From Candidatus Accumulibacter aalborgensis (GTDB lineage Bacteria > Pseudomonadota > Gammaproteobacteria > Burkholderiales > Rhodocyclaceae): DNA of 64,000 nt. The stretch lies in contig NZ_FLQX01000035.1 in NCBI RefSeq assembly GCF_900089955.1, positions 1-64,000 on the forward strand. Reading direction: 5' to 3'. Positions within the stretch are counted from its first letter, which is position 1, and each line of letters begins with the position of its first letter. A program made the translations under genes and the position numbers. Below, piece after piece: positions 57,317 through 64,000 of the stretch. The notes beneath the pieces are model-generated. The model saw only the letters and a program-made list of their open reading frames with translations, searched no databases and was not told the origin of the DNA.

Positions 57317-58159
57317 ATGACCTCCGCTCATTCTGTCTGGCTTGTCACCGGTTGCTCGAGCGGCTTCGGCCGCGAAATCGCTCGCATCCTGGTCAAGCGC
57401 GGACACCAGGTCGTGGTGACGGCACGCAATCCGGCCGCCCTCGATGAATTTGCCTCGGCTCGGAACGCGCTGGTCGCCGCATTGGACGTGACCGTACCCG
57501 TGCAGATCGCTGACGTCGTCCAGCAGGCCGAGGCCCGCTTTGGACGAATCGACGTGCTGTTGAACAACGCGGGTTACGGCTATCTCGCGGCTGTCGAGGA
57601 GGGTGAGGACCAAGAGGTCCGCGCCATGTTCGAGACCAACGTTTTCGGTTTGGCGAACATGACCAAAGCCGTACTCCCCGGAATGCGCGAACGCGGTCGC
57701 GGCCACATCGTCAACATCTCGTCGGTGGGCGGTCTGGTCGGCTTCCCCGGTATCGGTTATTACAACGCCACCAAGTTTGCCGTCGAGGGTCTTTCCGAAG
57801 CCTTGGCCAAGGAAACCGCGCCGCTCGGCATCAGAGTCACCATCGTGGAGCCGGGGCCATTCCGCACGGATTGGGCGGGCCGTTCGCTCAAGACCCCCAA
57901 GAGCGCGATCGACGACTACGCGCAATCAGCCGGTGCCCGGCGGGCCGCCATCCAGGGCTACAGCGGCAGCCAGCAAGGTGACCCGGTGCGCGGCGCCGAA
58001 GCCATCATTCAAGCCGTCGAATCGCCTGAACCACCGCTGCATTTGCTCCTTGGACGGCCGGCATGCGAGATGATCGCCGTGAAGTTCAAGGAATTCTCGG
58101 CGGAAATAGACAAGTGGCGCGAGGTTTCTCTGGCGGCCGACTTTCCTGACGCGGGCTGA
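57317..58159 (+). CDS. Short-chain dehydrogenase/reductase
   Basis: The 280-residue SDR has the NAD(P) motif VTGCSSGFGREIA, NNAGYGYLAAVEE, the catalytic Ser in VNISSVGG, and Tyr-x3-Lys in YYNATKFAVEG, with VEPGPFRTDW after it. It is a classical short SDR of the oxidoreductase type without a predicted substrate. The ATG at 57317 is used; the TTG at 57311 is unlikely. Confidence 0.92.
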   Translation: MTSAHSVWLVTGCSSGFGREIARILVKRGHQVVVTARNPAALDEFASARNALVAALDVTVPVQIADVVQQAEARFGRIDVLLNNAGYGYLAAVEEGEDQEVRAMFETNVFGLANMTKAVLPGMRERGRGHIVNISSVGGLVGFPGIGYYNATKFAVEGLSEALAKETAPLGIRVTIVEPGPFRTDWAGRSLKTPKSAIDDYAQSAGARRAAIQGYSGSQQGDPVRGAEAIIQAVESPEPPLHLLLGRPACEMIAVKFKEFSAEIDKWREVSLAADFPDAG

Positions 58160-58257
58160 CTGCCGCTGGTCCGTTTATGTGGTCCTTGCTGGGCCGCCTT
58201 ACGTGCGTGTTGTTGGGCTTCGTTGATCCTGGAAACCTCTGTTGATGACACAAGAGC

Positions 58258-58390
58258 CCTTCGACACACCCGCTGCGCGGGCTGCTCAGGGCGAACGGAA
58301 GCTCACACGTTGGGTGAGGCGAAAGAATCCCGTTCTGCTGAGCCGGTCGAAGTATGAGCCGGTCGAAGTATGAGCCTGTCGAAGCATGAA
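58258..58390. repeat. REP-like repeats (GAGCCGGTCGAAG family)
   Basis: GAGCCGGTCGAAGTATGA occurs twice in tandem, followed by GAGCCTGTCGAAGCATGA. An opposing CCCTTCGACAC and a GGGCTGCTCAGGGCGAACGG arm lie at 58256-58301. This is a dispersed intergenic palindromic repeat type. Confidence 0.6.
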
Positions 58391-58423
58391 CCGGATTTTC
58401 CCCCGCCAACCGAGGCTTTCAGG

Positions 58424-59023
58424 ATGAACGATTCCCAAGGCCGCGCCACCATGTCAAGCCATCAAAACAAGCCAAGCGATCCCACCCATCGCGCCAATCC
58501 CACCACCCTTCGCGCGCTGCACGCCGACATCACCACGCTGGCGCTTGACGCCATCGTGAACGCAGCCAACACATCGCTGCTCGGCGGCGGCGGGGTGGAT
58601 GGGGCGATCCACCGCGCTGCCGGCCCCGAGTTGCTTGACGAGTGTCGCCTGCTCGGCGGTTGCCGGACCGGCGAGGCGAAACTCACTCGAGGCTATCGCT
58701 TGCCCGCGCGCTACGTCATTCACACCGTCGGCCCGGTCTGGCACGGCGGCGCCAGTGGCGAAGCCGAACTGCTGACCTCGTGCTATCGGTGTTCGCTCGC
58801 GATCGCCGCCGACCATGGCCTGCACACGCTTGCCGTGCCGAGCATCAGCACCGGCATCTATGGCTACCCGATCGAGCGCGCCGCGCGCATCGCGGTGACC
58901 ACCGTTCGCGCTGCGACGCAAGAATTCGGTCAATTCGGTCGTCTGCAGGAGGTCGTCTTCTGCTGCTTCTCGGCCGGGGATTTGCTGCTCTACCAGAGGC
59001 TGCTCGACGAAATGGCTGACTGA
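58424..59023 (+). CDS. Macrodomain protein (ADP-ribose / O-acetyl-ADP-ribose hydrolase-like)
   Basis: The 199-residue protein has the YmdB-type macro motifs [49 protein letters not shown] and [12 protein letters not shown]. It would remove acetyl or ADP-ribose groups in the cytoplasm. Start choice is uncertain among ATGs at 58370, 58424 and 58451, because the N-terminal 50 residues fall outside the domain and the first overlaps the REP-like repeats. Confidence 0.88.
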   Translation: MNDSQGRATMSSHQNKPSDPTHRANPTTLRALHADITTLALDAIVNAANTSLLGGGGVDGAIHRAAGPELLDECRLLGGCRTGEAKLTRGYRLPARYVIHTVGPVWHGGASGEAELLTSCYRCSLAIAADHGLHTLAVPSISTGIYGYPIERAARIAVTTVRAATQEFGQFGRLQEVVFCCFSAGDLLLYQRLLDEMAD

Positions 59024-59059
59024 GGGCGATCAAGCAGCAGCAGAAGGAGGAGGAGAGCG

Positions 59060-60460
59060 ATGCCAGCCCGCCCGCGTCCGAAAATCCGCCGCCAGTGGCT
59101 GGCGCTCTGCGTCCTGCTGCTGGCCGGCTGTCTCGCCGAGAGCGTCGCCCTGGCGGCCGAAGAGAGCCGGCCGGAGGCCGAGCGGACTCTCGTCGCCGTG
59201 ATCGGCGCCCACGCCCAGGCGATGACCGACAGCGCAGATGACTACGATCGCTTACTCGCTTCGATTGGCGACGCCAGGCTCGTCATGCTGGGCGAAGCGA
59301 CACACGGCAGCGCTGAGTTCTACGATCAAAGGGCCCGCCTCACAGAACGGCTGATGGTCGAAAAAGGCTTCAGCGCGCTCGTTCTCGAAGCAGGTTGGGC
59401 ACCGGCGACCGGGCTCGACGACTTCGTGCACGGCAGACTCCAGCCGCCCGATACCGTGAATCGCTGGCGCGCGTTTCAGCGTTTCCCGCGCTGGGTGTGG
59501 CGGAACGAGCAGTTCGCCGCTTTTCTCGATCAGTTGAGGGCGCTGAACGACGAGTCGGCGAGGGAGAGGCCGCTGGCCTCGGTGATCTCGCCAATCTCAC
59601 CGATCTCTGTCTACGGCATGGATCTCTATGGCGTGCCTGATGCCGTCGCCGACGTGTTGCGCTATCTGCGCGCGCGCGACACCAGGGCAGCGGCGCAGGC
59701 CAGGCGCGACTACCGCTGTTTTGCACCGTACAAGCGGCCGGCTCTCGATCCTCAACTGTACGGCCGCGATGTCGCGCGGGGGTCGATGCCTTCGTGCGCC
59801 ACCAGAGTCGCGGTCAGACTGGCGCAGATGCAGACACTTGCCGCGCAGGATCCAGATCGCGCCGCGTTTACGGCGCTGATGAGCGCACGTTCGATCGCCG
59901 GCGCCGAAGCTTACTATCGCCTCTTGCACACGGAGGGAGCTCTGACGTCATGGAATCAGCGCGAGCGCTTCCTCGCCGAGTCGCTGCAGATCCTTCTCGC
60001 CAGGCATGGCAAACTCGTCGTCTGGGCGCATAACACGCATCAGGGCGACGCCCGCGCGACCGATCAGGCGAAGGCCGGTGAGCTGTCGATCGGCCAATTG
60101 ATGCGCCAACAACTCGGCGACGAAGCGGTCTATCTGGTCGGCATGACGACCTTCAGGGGCAGCGTTCGCGCGGCCACCGGCTGGGCAACGCCGGACCGCG
60201 CCACGACGCTGCGTCCGGCGATCGTGGGGAGCTGGTCACACCTGCTGCACGAAGTCGGCCTGCCGGCCTTCGTGCTCATTTTTCGCGACCACGCCGACCT
60301 GGTCCGGCAACTCGATCGCTCACTGCTCGATCGTGGCGTCGGCGTGACCTATCTGCCGGCAGCGGAACGCGAGAACCATTACGCGCACTCGTCGCTTGCC
60401 AGGCGCTTCGACGCACTGATCCACATCGATACCACGCATGCCTTGCGACCCCTGCGCTGA
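59060..60460 (+). CDS. Erythromycin-esterase-like lipoprotein
   Basis: The 466-residue protein has a lipoprotein signal (WLALCVLLLAGCLAE, lipobox LAGC). The erythromycin esterase fold is shown by LVMLGEATHGSAEFYDQRAR (Glu/His active-site region), LVLEAGW, VYGMDLYG and VVWAHNTHQGD. Homologues are widespread succinoglycan/EreA-like hydrolases; most do not confer macrolide resistance, so a resistance role should not be assumed. An AGGAGGAG site precedes the ATG. Confidence 0.85.
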   Translation: MPARPRPKIRRQWLALCVLLLAGCLAESVALAAEESRPEAERTLVAVIGAHAQAMTDSADDYDRLLASIGDARLVMLGEATHGSAEFYDQRARLTERLMVEKGFSALVLEAGWAPATGLDDFVHGRLQPPDTVNRWRAFQRFPRWVWRNEQFAAFLDQLRALNDESARERPLASVISPISPISVYGMDLYGVPDAVADVLRYLRARDTRAAAQARRDYRCFAPYKRPALDPQLYGRDVARGSMPSCATRVAVRLAQMQTLAAQDPDRAAFTALMSARSIAGAEAYYRLLHTEGALTSWNQRERFLAESLQILLARHGKLVVWAHNTHQGDARATDQAKAGELSIGQLMRQQLGDEAVYLVGMTTFRGSVRAATGWATPDRATTLRPAIVGSWSHLLHEVGLPAFVLIFRDHADLVRQLDRSLLDRGVGVTYLPAAERENHYAHSSLARRFDALIHIDTTHALRPLR

Positions 60461-60653
60461 GACAGATGGCCTGGCACGTACTCGCCGTGCCGGGCATCCG
60501 CGGCGTCATCTGCGGCGATCCGCAAGCGAACACGACATATCCATGAAACATAACTCTTTTCAGAGCTTCTGCGGCGCGTTAGTATGGGCGCTTGTTTCCT
60601 CTCGGGCCAGGGGCCGTGGTCCGCACTCGTAGCGAAGAAAGGATGCGTTCGTC

Positions 60654-62498
60654 TTGAAGCCTACCGACATCGGCGCCCCCGACTATTTCCACAAAGTCGT
60701 TGATTGCCAGTGGGCATGCCCGGCCCACACTCCCGTTCCCGAGTACATCCGTCTGATCGCCGCTGGTCGCTACAGCGACGCCTACATGGTCAATTGGGTG
60801 TCGAACGTCTTTCCCGGCATCCTTGGCCGCACCTGCGACCGGCCCTGCGAGCCGGCGTGTCGCCGAAGCCGCGTCGAGGACGAAGCAGAGGACGGTCAGA
60901 GCCGCAAGGAACCGGTAGCCATCTGCCGCCTTAAACGCGTCGCGGCCGACTACAAGCAGGACATCCGCGGCCTGCTGCCGCAGCCGGTGGAGCAGAAGAA
61001 CGGCCGCCGCGTGGCTTGCGTCGGCGCCGGCCCCGCTTCGCTGACCGTGGCGCGCGACCTGGCACCGCTGGGCTACGAGGTGGTGATCTACGACGGCGAC
61101 ACCCGCGCCGGCGGCATGATGCGCACCCAGATCCCGAAATTTCGCCTGCCCGAAGAGGTCATCGACGAGGAAACGGGCTACGTTCTCGGCCTCGGTGTCG
61201 ACTTCCGCAGCGGCCAGTACGTAAAGTCGCTGCAGACCTTGCTCACCGAAGGCTACGACGCGGTGTTCGTCGGTTCCGGCGCACCGCGCGGCCAGGACCT
61301 TGATATTCCGGGGCGCCGCGAGGCAGCGAAGCACATCCATCTGGGCATCGACTGGCTGGCCAACGTGGCCTTCGGCCATACGACTTCGATCAGCAAGCGC
61401 GTCATCGTCCTCGGTGGTGGCAATACGGCGATGGACTGCTGCCGGTCGGCGCGCCGCCTCGGCGGCGACGACGTCAAGGTTATCGTCCGCTCGGGCTTCG
61501 AGCAGATGAAGGCCAGCCCGTGGGAGAAGGAAGACGCGATGCACGAGGGCATCCCGATCCTCAACAATCTGGTCCCCAAGGCCTTCACCCACAACGGCGG
61601 CCGACTGACCGGCGTGACTTTCTCGAAAGTGCGGTCGGTCTACGACGAGCACGGACGGCGCAGGCTGGTGCCGACCGGCGAGCCGGACCCTCACTTCCCG
61701 TGCGACGTGGTCCTGGTCGCCGTCGGTCAGGACAACGCCTTCCCCTGGATAGAGCGCGACATCGGCATCGAATTCGACCAGTGGGGGCTGCCCAAGGTTG
61801 ACGCGACGACCATGCAATCGACCGTGCCGCACGTTTTTTTCGGCGGCGACGCAGCCTTCGGACCAAAGAACATCATCTGGGCCGTGGCGCATGGTCACGA
61901 TGCCGCGGTTTCGATCGACCGCCTGCTCAACGGCGAGGACATCAGTGCCCGACCCGACCCGATGACCACGCTGATCTCGCAGAAGATGGGTATCCACGCC
62001 TGGCGCTACGACAACGCGATCTCGGTCGACCGCCGCCTGCGCGTGCCGCTGCGTGACATCAGTGCGGCGTTGAAGAACATCAAGATCGAGGTCGAACTGG
62101 GGTTCGACCCACAACTTGCGTTCGCCGAGGCGCAACGCTGTCTGAACTGCGACGTGCAGACCGTTTTTGCGCCCAAGCTGTGCATCGAGTGCGACGCGTG
62201 CATGGACATCTGCCCGATGGACTGCATCAGCTTCACGCACAATGGCGACGAGGACGAACTGCGCCCGCGGTTGCGCGCGCCTGCACTCAACGCGAGCCAG
62301 GACCTGTATGTCTCCGAGACGCTGAAAACCGGCCGCGTGATGGTCAAGGACGAGGACGTCTGCCTGCATTGCAGCCTGTGCGCCGAGCGCTGCCCGACCG
62401 GCGCCTGGGACATGCAAAAGTTCCTGCTCGAAATCACGCACGCCGGTCCCGCTTGCCGGGCTTCGGGCGTGCCAGGTCAGCCACAGCAAACCGCCTGA
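60654..62498 (+). CDS. GltD-like FAD/NAD(P) oxidoreductase with ferredoxin clusters (2-oxoacid oxidoreductase partner)
   Basis: The 614-residue protein has an N-terminal Fe-S region (CQWACPAHTPVPEYI, CDRPCEPACRRSRVED), an FAD site (RVACVGAGPASLTVARDL), an NAD(P) site (RVIVLGGGNTAMDCCRSARR) and C-terminal ferredoxin clusters (CIECDACMDICPMDC and CLHCSLCAERCPTGA). The start is TTG at 60654; the nearby ATG frame stops at once. It is nine bases upstream of a 2-oxoacid:acceptor oxidoreductase subunit and parallels the gene at 15030-16652 with a different arrangement. Confidence 0.87.
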   Translation: MKPTDIGAPDYFHKVVDCQWACPAHTPVPEYIRLIAAGRYSDAYMVNWVSNVFPGILGRTCDRPCEPACRRSRVEDEAEDGQSRKEPVAICRLKRVAADYKQDIRGLLPQPVEQKNGRRVACVGAGPASLTVARDLAPLGYEVVIYDGDTRAGGMMRTQIPKFRLPEEVIDEETGYVLGLGVDFRSGQYVKSLQTLLTEGYDAVFVGSGAPRGQDLDIPGRREAAKHIHLGIDWLANVAFGHTTSISKRVIVLGGGNTAMDCCRSARRLGGDDVKVIVRSGFEQMKASPWEKEDAMHEGIPILNNLVPKAFTHNGGRLTGVTFSKVRSVYDEHGRRRLVPTGEPDPHFPCDVVLVAVGQDNAFPWIERDIGIEFDQWGLPKVDATTMQSTVPHVFFGGDAAFGPKNIIWAVAHGHDAAVSIDRLLNGEDISARPDPMTTLISQKMGIHAWRYDNAISVDRRLRVPLRDISAALKNIKIEVELGFDPQLAFAEAQRCLNCDVQTVFAPKLCIECDACMDICPMDCISFTHNGDEDELRPRLRAPALNASQDLYVSETLKTGRVMVKDEDVCLHCSLCAERCPTGAWDMQKFLLEITHAGPACRASGVPGQPQQTA

Positions 62499-62507
62499 GG
62501 AGCGACA

Positions 62508-64000
62508 ATGCAGAAGATCGAAGCGGTCAATGACTTCGTCGTCAAATTCGCCAATATCAACGGGTCGGGGTCGGCATCGGCCAACGAACTGTTCGCGCGC
62601 GCCATCCTGCGCATGGGCGTGCCGGTCTCGCCGCGCAACATCTTCCCGTCGAACATCCAGGGCCTGCCGACCTGGTTCGAAGTGCGCGTGACCGAGCACG
62701 GTTATCTCGGTCGCCGCGGCGGCGTCGATATGATGGTGACCATGAATCCGCAGACCTGGGATCAGGACTTGCGCGAGATCGACCCCGGTGGCTATCTCTT
62801 CTACGACAGCTCCAAGCCGATGCCGCGCGCCCGCTTCCGCGACGACATCCACGTCATCGGCATGCCGATCACCGAACTTTGCAACGCCGCCTATAGCGAC
62901 TCGCGCGAGCGCCAGTTGTTCAAGAACATCCTCTACATCGGCGCGTTGACGGATCTCCTCGGCATCGACCCCGCCGAAATCGAGAAGCTCTTTGGCGAGC
63001 AGTACAAGGGCAAGGAGAAACTGTTCGACGCCAACGTGCGGGCACTCAACCTCGGGCGCGAGTACGCGCGCGAACACCTCAAGCCGATTGCGCTCAAGGT
63101 CGAGCGCCGCGATCGGGTCGGTGACCAGATCTTCGTCGACGGCAACAGCGCCGCTGCGCTGGGTTGCGTGTACGGCGGTGCCACCGTCTGCGCGTGGTAT
63201 CCGATCACGCCGTCTTCGTCGGTCGCCGAGGCCTTCATGCGCTTCACGCAGAAGTTGCGCGTTGACCCGGTCAGCGGCCAGCATCGCTACGCGGTGCTGC
63301 AGGCCGAAGACGAACTGGCGTCGATCGGCATGGTAATCGGTGCCGGCTGGAACGGCGCGCGTTCGTTCACCGCCACTTCCGGCCCCGGCATCTCGCTGAT
63401 GACCGAGTTCATCGGGCTGGCCTATTTCGCCGAGATTCCGGCAGTGGTGATCAACGTTCAGCGCGGCGGCCCCTCGACCGGCATGCCGACGCGCACGCAG
63501 CAGGCCGACGTGCTCGCCTGCGCCTATGCCTCGCACGGCGATACCCGGCATGTGCTGCTCTTTCCCGAAGACCCCTACGAGTGCTTCGAGATGTCGGCGC
63601 AGGCGCTCGACCTCGCCGAGCGCCTGCAGACGCCAATCTTCGTCATGAGCGACCTCGACATCGGCATGAACCAGCGACTGTGCCGGCCGTTCGCCTGGGA
63701 CGACACGCGAGAATACGACCGCGGCAAGGTGATGACTCGCGAGGCCCTCGACGCAGGCGCCGACTTCGGTCGCTACCTTGACGTCGACGGCGACGGCATC
63801 CCTTATCGGACCTACCCGGGGACGCATCCGACCAAGGGTGGCTACTTCACTCGCGGATCGACCAAAAACGCCTACGCCGGCTACTCGGAAACCGGCGCCG
63901 ACTACGTGTACAACATGCAACGCCTCTTGCGCAAGTTCGAGACGGCCAAGTCGCTGGTGCCGCTGCCGGTGCTCACCGCGGCCAGGTATCCGGCGCGTTT
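62508..64000 (+). CDS. korA: 2-oxoacid:acceptor oxidoreductase, fused gamma-alpha subunit (KorA type), runs off the edge
   Basis: The frame is open from the ATG at 62508 (GGAG upstream) to the window end, 497 codons and incomplete. Residues about 5-190 are the gamma domain (FANINGSGSASANELFARAI, FPSNIQGLPTWFEVRVTEHG). From about 205 the alpha domain begins (GNSAAALGCVYGGATVCAWY, PITPSSSVAEAF, AEDELASIGMVIGAGWNGAR, NVQRGGPSTGMPTRTQQAD). Such fused subunits occur in 2-oxoglutarate:ferredoxin oxidoreductases; the beta subunit should follow beyond the edge. A very long antisense frame here is a shadow. Confidence 0.9.
   Translation, partial: MQKIEAVNDFVVKFANINGSGSASANELFARAILRMGVPVSPRNIFPSNIQGLPTWFEVRVTEHGYLGRRGGVDMMVTMNPQTWDQDLREIDPGGYLFYDSSKPMPRARFRDDIHVIGMPITELCNAAYSDSRERQLFKNILYIGALTDLLGIDPAEIEKLFGEQYKGKEKLFDANVRALNLGREYAREHLKPIALKVERRDRVGDQIFVDGNSAAALGCVYGGATVCAWYPITPSSSVAEAFMRFTQKLRVDPVSGQHRYAVLQAEDELASIGMVIGAGWNGARSFTATSGPGISLMTEFIGLAYFAEIPAVVINVQRGGPSTGMPTRTQQADVLACAYASHGDTRHVLLFPEDPYECFEMSAQALDLAERLQTPIFVMSDLDIGMNQRLCRPFAWDDTREYDRGKVMTREALDAGADFGRYLDVDGDGIPYRTYPGTHPTKGGYFTRGSTKNAYAGYSETGADYVYNMQRLLRKFETAKSLVPLPVLTAARYPAR

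Noticed and set aside
59060-60460. Macrolide-resistance esterase
   Set aside because: The fold is shared by many lipoproteins and cell-envelope hydrolases; no resistance context is present.
60579-63920. 1113-codon open frame on the minus strand
   Set aside because: It is antisense to the GltD-like and KorA genes, whose motifs and ribosome sites are clear; high GC and codon bias keep the antisense frame open.

Overview
The window is high-GC and reads as a betaproteobacterial chromosome, most likely Rhodocyclales and most like Candidatus Accumulibacter (inferred from gene content and order; no search could be run). Pointers are the mltG-tmk-holB-pilZ-tatD cluster, yajC-secD-secF next to tgt, PEP-CTERM (exosortase-sorted) proteins with sigma-54 promoters, pyruvate:acceptor oxidoreductase beside pyruvate phosphate dikinase, and a mesaconyl-CoA / beta-methylmalyl-CoA gene set.

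Layout. 0-1.4 kb: cas2-cas1 on the minus strand with cas1 cut by an IS21-like end, then tRNA-Asp. 1.6-7.6 kb: a decayed accessory zone holding a cyclase-HDOD gene, a truncated secreted protein, broken brnT with intact brnA, two PEP-CTERM-type genes, IS remnants, stray copies of secD and secF pieces, and DUF1640 genes. 7.7-12.1 kb: secF, secD, yajC, tgt. 12.1-19.5 kb: ppdK and porCABD. 19.5-23 kb: decayed DNA around one DUF1254/DUF1214 gene. 23-28 kb: prkA-yeaH-spoVR. 28-32.7 kb: mcd-mclA-mct and divergent meh (C5-CoA/glyoxylate chemistry). 32.7-34 kb: ispD-ispF. About 34.1 kb: a dif-like XerCD site, followed by a FitAB/VapBC toxin-antitoxin pair. 35-46 kb: housekeeping genes (hydrolase, exonuclease, ankyrin, tatD, pilZ, holB, tmk, mltG, ygfZ, NRDE protein, L,D-transpeptidase, tadA, cNMP-binding and CZB proteins). 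46-50 kb: another DUF1640 gene, an IS21-like end, a sigma-54-driven PEP-CTERM gene, an intron-like structured remnant and secreted proteins. 50.3-54.7 kb: patatin, Lrp regulator, leuA, and a fourth DUF1640 gene bracketed by a duplicated leuA 3' end. 54.7-60.5 kb: an ECF-sigma operon with a CuA-like cupredoxin, an SDR, a macrodomain protein and an erythromycin-esterase-like lipoprotein. 60.6-64 kb: a second 2-oxoacid:acceptor oxidoreductase locus that runs off the right edge.

How the genes work together. PorCABD can interconvert acetyl-CoA and pyruvate, and PpdK interconverts pyruvate and PEP; the mct/mcl/mcd/meh set can turn glyoxylate plus propionyl-CoA into pyruvate and acetyl-CoA. Together with the second oxidoreductase this fits anaerobic carbon handling in a polyphosphate- or glycogen-accumulating lifestyle (inference).

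The least-explained feature is the family of small DUF1640 (MCUR1/CCDC90-like head-neck-stalk-anchor) genes: four intact copies and one remnant. Two copies share a nearly identical upstream leader despite divergent coding sequence. Three of the four intact copies lie beside partial duplications of nearby genes (secD, secF, leuA), which suggests an undescribed dispersal process.
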